Below, one piece after another: positions 59,528 through 64,000 of a stretch of 64,000 bases of DNA. Source of the stretch: Microbulbifer variabilis ATCC 700307 (GTDB lineage Bacteria > Pseudomonadota > Gammaproteobacteria > Pseudomonadales > Cellvibrionaceae); assembly GCF_000380565.1 (NCBI RefSeq), contig NZ_AQYJ01000019.1, positions 1 to 64,000 on the forward strand, read 5' to 3'. Each line of letters starts with the position of its first letter. Within the stretch, counting starts at the first letter, position 1. A program made the position numbers and the translations under genes. Below the pieces are notes generated by a model, which saw only the letters and a list, made by a program, of their open reading frames with translations, was not told the DNA's origin and searched no databases.

Positions 59528-60937
59528 TTAACTTTCAAGTCCGAGCTTTTTTAAACGATAGCGTAGGGATCTAAAGCTAATACCGAGTTTTTTTGCAGCA
59601 GCAGTCCGGTTCCAGCGAGTTTTCATCAAAGCTGTTTCAATAGCCTCTTTTTCAATGTTTTGAAGAAACTCATCTAGAGATGAGTAAAGACTAGGATTAA
59701 AGTATCCTGCGTTTTGAGGGGGGGCTGAGTTTTTAGGCGTCTCTAAATTGGCAGTGAAACCTTCATCTTTAGAGGCTTTTTTATCGTGTTCTAGGAATAA
59801 GTCACGGCTACAGATTTCCTGTTCATCACATAGTGCAAAAGCCCGCTCCAAGATATTTTCCAGTTGACGAACATTCCCAGGGAAGGTGTAACTCTGTAAT
59901 AAAGCTATTGCTTCAGGGGCTACTTTTGGTTGGCGGATTCCAGAATCACTAGCAATGCGCTGCATTGTTACGTCTACTAGTAGCGGGATATCTTCTAAAT
60001 GTTCTCTCAGGGGTGGTGTTGAGATTTCAATTACATTGATGCGATAGTATAAGTCGTTACGAAATCTTCCTTCATTGACTTCTTTGCCAAGGTCTTTATG
60101 AGTTGCACTGAGAATACGTACATCAATGGGAACTTCCTGGTTTGCACCAATAGGTCGAATGCGCTTTTCTTGTATCGCGCGCAATAGTTTGACCTGCATT
60201 TCAAGTGGTAAGTCTGCAACCTCATCTAAAAACAAAGTACCACCTTGAGCACTTTGTAGTAGACCTAATTTATCTTTATGGGCTCCGGTGAAGCTGCCCT
60301 TCTTATGACCGAAAAACTCGCTCTCCATCAATTCTTTAGGTACAGCGCCACAGTTGATGGGTACAAACGGCTTATCTGCTCGAGCTCCTTGGGCATGAAT
60401 TGCACGAGCAACCAGCTCTTTACCAGAACCAGATTCGCCACTGATGTAGACCGGTGCATCGCTACGAGCTACTTTAGCGATTTGCTCTCGTAGTCTACGC
60501 ATATTCTCAGCTTCACCCAAAAGCAAGTGCTCGCTGACGTTATTTTGATTGGTGTTTCGTACCTGGTCCTGATTCAGTCGTAGGGCCAGTTGGGCGAGGT
60601 TACGCAGTCGTTCAAGGTCTACGGGCTTACTGACAAAGTCGAATGCCCCGAGTTTTAGTGCCTTGATTGCAGTATCCATGTTGCCATGTGCGGTGATAAC
60701 GGCTACGGGCAATTCGCAGTGTATCCCAGTTTGAATATGCTCAACCAACTGTAGACCGTCACCGTCAGGTAGGCGAAGGTCTGTAAGGCAAAAATCGTAA
60801 CGATTTTCTGTAAGTAATTTCTTTGCTTGCACGAGATTGGCTGCGGTATGGCAGTCCACGTTCATGCGCTGCAAAGTGAGGGTGAGCAGCTTGCAAATAT
60901 CCGGTTCGTCATCGACAACCAGGGCCAGAGGTAGCAT
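59528..60937 (-). CDS. pilR: Sigma-54 response regulator PilR
   Basis: An NtrC-type activator of 469 residues that drives sigma-54 transcription of the major pilin gene in Pseudomonas. Receiver domain with D53 in CLTDLRLPDGD; AAA+ domain with Walker A GESGSGKE near residues 165-172 and the GAFTGAHKDK loop that contacts sigma-54; C-terminal Fis-type helix-turn-helix (NRTAAAKKLGISFRSLRYRL). The ATG at 60937 (MLPLALVVDDEPD) fits family starts and has AGGG upstream; a longer in-frame start is less likely. It follows pilS after 131 bases. Confidence 0.93.
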   Translation of the reverse strand: MLPLALVVDDEPDICKLLTLTLQRMNVDCHTAANLVQAKKLLTENRYDFCLTDLRLPDGDGLQLVEHIQTGIHCELPVAVITAHGNMDTAIKALKLGAFDFVSKPVDLERLRNLAQLALRLNQDQVRNTNQNNVSEHLLLGEAENMRRLREQIAKVARSDAPVYISGESGSGKELVARAIHAQGARADKPFVPINCGAVPKELMESEFFGHKKGSFTGAHKDKLGLLQSAQGGTLFLDEVADLPLEMQVKLLRAIQEKRIRPIGANQEVPIDVRILSATHKDLGKEVNEGRFRNDLYYRINVIEISTPPLREHLEDIPLLVDVTMQRIASDSGIRQPKVAPEAIALLQSYTFPGNVRQLENILERAFALCDEQEICSRDLFLEHDKKASKDEGFTANLETPKNSAPPQNAGYFNPSLYSSLDEFLQNIEKEAIETALMKTRWNRTAAAKKLGISFRSLRYRLKKLGLES

Positions 60938-61068
60938 CAATTCCCTGTCTTTTCTTGTTTTGTTGATATTAGAGGCAAGGGCGCCGGTTCTGATTATGGC
61001 AGAAATTCTTTGCGAATAATCGTCGAAACTTTGGGAAAAAATTCTGAGTAAGATCAAGTCACACTTAT

Positions 61069-62649
61069 TTAGTGAGCAAATTCAACTCTAAAGCAGCTCT
61101 TGTCGTCATCGCTGCGGCAATGATACAAGCTCGCCTTATTTGTCTCACACAGTTCTTTCGCAATATATAGTCCCAGTCCACTACCACCACTACCGTTGGT
61201 GAAGAATGGCTCGTAAATCTTTGATTTATGTTCTTCGGGCACACCTGGGCCACTGTCCTTAACATCTATTTGGGTACAGGCACGTTCTTGGTTGTATTGA
61301 GCACTGACTACTGCGAATCGCTTGCCGGTGGCTATTTGGGAGTGGTGAAGGGCATTATCTGTGAGGTTGGTCATCACCTGAGTAAGTTGAGCCGCGTCAA
61401 ACCGCGCTGAAAGTGCTTGCTCAGGAAGCTCCAGCTGTACTTGGTCTCCACTTTTGGTACCGGCACTAAAGTCCTGGATAAACTGTTGCAACCAGGTAGC
61501 CAAGTTATGTTCTTGCGGTGCCCCTGCTTGCCTGCGTGATAGCTGCATTACATTTTCGATGATTTGGTTTACTCGCTGACTTTGCCGGCAAATGATGTCG
61601 GTCAGATAATGGTCCTCTTCGCGCAATTGTGGGGACTCTGATAGCAACTGTGCTGCATGGCTGATGGCGGAGAGGGGGTTGCGCACCTCGTGAGCGATAG
61701 AAGCTGTAAGGTGTCCTAGAGAAGCGAGTTTGAGTTTTTGGGCAGCCTCGGCCAATTTGCGGTTGTCTTCAACGAATACCAGCGTACTGCAACCGCTGTC
61801 ATGCTGAAGGTTGGTAAAATTGAGTTGTACTTCATTACCAGTTTCTGACTGCAGTAAAGTGCTACTGGTACTGCCATTGTTACGCCAGTCTCGGATCGCT
61901 TGGCGTAATGCATCAGATTTTTCCTTCTCTGAATGTAGGTGGCAGCCCAAAAGTTGACGTGCAGCCCTGTTAATAAGTTCGGGTTGGCTGGTGGGGCCCA
62001 TCACCAGCACCCCTGTCCCCATGCGTTCGATAATCTGTTGTGCCAGCCGTTGCAGGTGTGCTGCTTGTCGGCTTTGCTGATCAGCGCGCAGATTGGCACT
62101 GCGTATGCGCGCGGAGAGATATTGGAGTGCGCTAACAGTCGCAAAAAGCAGTATGCCGAGGCCTCCCGCGGCGACAATATCTTTGGTTGTGCCTTGCCCG
62201 GACATTAGGTTGTAGAGTTGTAAACCCAATACCCCTAGGCTGGCGATTGCGGCGAAGAAGGCGCTCATTCGGCGGTCGAGAAGAATAGAGCCGATGGAGC
62301 AATTAACGAGTAGTAGATAACCGAGACCGGAGCTGAGACCGCCACTGGCCTCGATGAGCAACAAAAATACCAGGATATCGCAGCCAAGGATCATCTCAAT
62401 CTGACCGACCCCTACTTGATAGGCTTTCTGACGTAAGAAGACCAGCCAGCTGAAGTTGAGAAGGGTGTAGATCGCTATTGTGTAAAGAAATAGGCCTGGC
62501 AGATGAGCACCCAGCGCTCCGGCGCCAATATCAGAGTAGAAAACCCCCAGCAGCACAAGTGCAATTGCCAGGCGATAAATAGCGCAGATACGCAATAGCT
62601 CATGGTGCTGGAGGGTGAGAGTATTGCTGACGGAGGAGGGACTACTCAA
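61069..62649 (-). CDS. pilS: Sensor histidine kinase PilS
   Basis: A 526-residue sensor kinase with six membrane segments in residues 1-175, a PAS-like region (near 200-300) and the phospho-acceptor H320 in LTASIAHEVRNPLSAISH. The ATPase domain has the N-box LTDNALHHSQ and G2 GGSGLGLYIAKELC near 490-503. In Pseudomonas PilS senses pilin level in the membrane and controls PilR. It lies directly before pilR in the same direction. The major pilin gene is not in this window. Confidence 0.93.
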   Translation of the reverse strand: MSSPSSVSNTLTLQHHELLRICAIYRLAIALVLLGVFYSDIGAGALGAHLPGLFLYTIAIYTLLNFSWLVFLRQKAYQVGVGQIEMILGCDILVFLLLIEASGGLSSGLGYLLLVNCSIGSILLDRRMSAFFAAIASLGVLGLQLYNLMSGQGTTKDIVAAGGLGILLFATVSALQYLSARIRSANLRADQQSRQAAHLQRLAQQIIERMGTGVLVMGPTSQPELINRAARQLLGCHLHSEKEKSDALRQAIRDWRNNGSTSSTLLQSETGNEVQLNFTNLQHDSGCSTLVFVEDNRKLAEAAQKLKLASLGHLTASIAHEVRNPLSAISHAAQLLSESPQLREEDHYLTDIICRQSQRVNQIIENVMQLSRRQAGAPQEHNLATWLQQFIQDFSAGTKSGDQVQLELPEQALSARFDAAQLTQVMTNLTDNALHHSQIATGKRFAVVSAQYNQERACTQIDVKDSGPGVPEEHKSKIYEPFFTNGSGGSGLGLYIAKELCETNKASLYHCRSDDDKSCFRVEFAH

Positions 62650-62741
62650 AGTGATTTCCCGGTATTGTTGTTGTGTTGAGCCGCTGCTGTTGCTCCGCTA
62701 CAGAGGTTACAATGGCGGCCTGTATTGTCCGAGGTTTAATA

Positions 62742-64000
62742 ATGTCTACTTTGCAGCTAGTGCTGGCACAAATCAATTCTCTCGTAGGGGATATTCCCGG
62801 CAACACCGCAAATGTGATTGAGGTGGCACGTAAGGCTCATCGAGAGCTTGGGGCCGATCTGGTCCTATTTCCGGAGCTGACCTTATGCGGCTATTCACCA
62901 GAGGATTTACTTCTGCGCCCCAGCATGCAGATACGCATTGAGGCTGCGCTGGAACAACTGAAAACGGCCCAGCTGCCCTGTGCCATCTTGGTAGGTTATC
63001 CGCGATACCGGGATGGAAAGATATTTAATATGGCGGGCCTGGTTAGTCAGGGCGAAATTGTTGCGGAATATGCCAAGCAAAAGTTACCCAACTACCAAGT
63101 ATTTGATGAGAAACGCTATTTCACCAAGGGCGATAAGCCATGTGTCGTTGAAATTGAGGGTATACCTGTTGGGGTCAGTATCTGTGAGGATATTTGGCAC
63201 CCTGAACCGATTCAGCAGGCTGTTGAGGCAGGTGCAAAAGTGATGCTGAATATCAATGCGTCTCCTTTTCATCGTGGCAAAGCCCAGCAACGCTTGGAGT
63301 TGCTTTCCAAACAGGCGCGTGTGGCGCAGGTCCCAATCGTATACGTGAACTGGTGCGGTGGCCAGGATGAACTGGTGTTTGATGGTGGCTCAATAGCTAT
63401 AGATTGTCGGGGAGAAGTCTGCGCCAGGGCTGAGGAGTTTGCGGAGCAGCTATTGCCGGTGTCGGTCTCCGAACAAAGTGGAAGGGTTACATTACTACCA
63501 GGAGATAATGCCCCCCCCCTGGATGATCTGGCAGCAGTCTATCAGGCCTTGGTACTTGGAGTGCGGGATTACGTCAATAAAAATGGCTTTAATGGCGTGG
63601 TACTGGGGCTCTCGGGGGGGATTGATTCAGCGCTGACTCTGGCGGTGGCAGTGGATGCCTTAGGTAAAGAGCGAGTGGAAGCGGTTATGATGCCTTTCCA
63701 TTACACTTCTGATCTCAGTAAGAATGATGCTGCCGATCAGGCCCAGCGCCTTGGGGTGCATTACCGAGAGATCGGTATTGAGCCTATTTTCGACGCGTTT
63801 ATGGGGGCTTTATCGGAAGAGTTTGCCGGTAGTGAGAGAGATACCACGGAGGAAAACCTGCAGGCTCGCTCCCGCGGTGTGCTGCTGATGGCCATTTCCA
63901 ATAAGAAGGGAGCCATGGTGCTGACTACCGGCAATAAGAGTGAGATGGCCGTTGGGTATGCGACGCTGTATGGCGATATGGTTGGGGGCTTTAATGCTCT
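62742..64000 (+). CDS. nadE: Glutamine-dependent NAD+ synthetase, 3'-truncated by the window
   Basis: The last step of NAD synthesis, amidation of NaAD with ammonia from glutamine. The ATG at 62742 opens STLQLVLAQINSLVGDIPGN; the frame is open to the window end (about 419 codons of a usual 540). The N-terminal nitrilase-type glutaminase has its triad in FPELTLCGY (Glu), KQKLPNYQVFDE (Lys) and GVSICEDIWHPEP (Cys). The synthetase domain carries the pyrophosphate-binding LSGGIDSALTL near residues 289-299 and TTGNKSEMAVGY. It is divergent from pilS across 92 bases. Confidence 0.96.
   Translation, partial: MSTLQLVLAQINSLVGDIPGNTANVIEVARKAHRELGADLVLFPELTLCGYSPEDLLLRPSMQIRIEAALEQLKTAQLPCAILVGYPRYRDGKIFNMAGLVSQGEIVAEYAKQKLPNYQVFDEKRYFTKGDKPCVVEIEGIPVGVSICEDIWHPEPIQQAVEAGAKVMLNINASPFHRGKAQQRLELLSKQARVAQVPIVYVNWCGGQDELVFDGGSIAIDCRGEVCARAEEFAEQLLPVSVSEQSGRVTLLPGDNAPPLDDLAAVYQALVLGVRDYVNKNGFNGVVLGLSGGIDSALTLAVAVDALGKERVEAVMMPFHYTSDLSKNDAADQAQRLGVHYREIGIEPIFDAFMGALSEEFAGSERDTTEENLQARSRGVLLMAISNKKGAMVLTTGNKSEMAVGYATLYGDMVGGFNA

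Noticed and set aside
63511-63518. Frameshift in nadE at a run of eight C
   Set aside because: The reading frame continues through the run and the synthetase domain follows in frame, so no break is present.

Overview
The window is a contiguous piece of chromosome from a gammaproteobacterium. Three things point there: the ribosomal gene order (tuf, S10, spc and alpha operons); the blocks uvrA / MFS / ssb, ispB divergent from rplU-rpmA-obgE-proB-rpsT, and murJ-ribF-ileS-lspA-fkpB-ispH followed by minor pilins, laid out as in Pseudomonas-type genomes; and FabA/FabB unsaturated fatty acid synthesis. Protein character and a marine-type sortase-system regulator set suggest a marine Cellvibrionales-like bacterium (Microbulbifer / Saccharophagus / Teredinibacter type). 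That placement is inference, not a computed one.

Layout. 1-16.1 kb: tuf, an antiparallel YbaK/EbsC-type tRNA-editing gene, then the S10, spc (through secY and rpmJ) and alpha (rpsM-rpsK-rpsD-rpoA-rplQ) operons, with a strong S10 promoter and a structured leader before rpsM. 16.1-22.9 kb: accessory stretch with a DUF1315 (YeaC) gene, an unknown exported or anchored protein, a secreted pectinacetylesterase-family hydrolase, the pxpA-pxpB-pxpC 5-oxoprolinase genes, and a cysteine-motif protein of unknown function with a truncated tandem copy. 22.9-30.2 kb: uvrA divergent from manC, MFS transporter, ssb and a degenerate SDR-like gene. 30.2-34.5 kb: fabB and fabA facing galU and a phosphomannomutase. 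34.5-35.5 kb: a 1-kb AT-rich stretch without a convincing gene. 35.5-40.3 kb: ispB, rplU, rpmA, obgE, proB, rpsT. 40.4-44.4 kb: a two-component system (PdsS/PdsR) and an OmpA-like protein (PdsO) of the proteobacterial dedicated sortase system, plus a 45-residue membrane ORF, set between rpsT and murJ; no sortase or sortase substrate is in the window. 44.5-52.1 kb: murJ, ribF, ileS, lspA, fkpB, ispH. 52.4-62.6 kb: type IV pilus minor pilins with PilY1 and PilE, a convergent FimT/FimU-type pilin, and pilR and pilS. 62.7 kb to the end: nadE, cut by the window edge.

Functional links. Most of the window is translation, secretion, envelope and cofactor housekeeping. ManC and the phosphomannomutase together make GDP-mannose and GalU makes UDP-glucose, all for surface polysaccharides. 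The pilin operon supplies the tip-priming complex and adhesin of a type IVa pilus, and PilS-PilR is the sigma-54 circuit that normally controls the major pilin. The most unusual pieces are the sortase-less Pds locus with its small membrane ORF, the paired unknown Cys-motif genes beside uvrA, the start-codon-sequestering leader before rpsM, and an SDR-like protein that has lost its cofactor and catalytic motifs.
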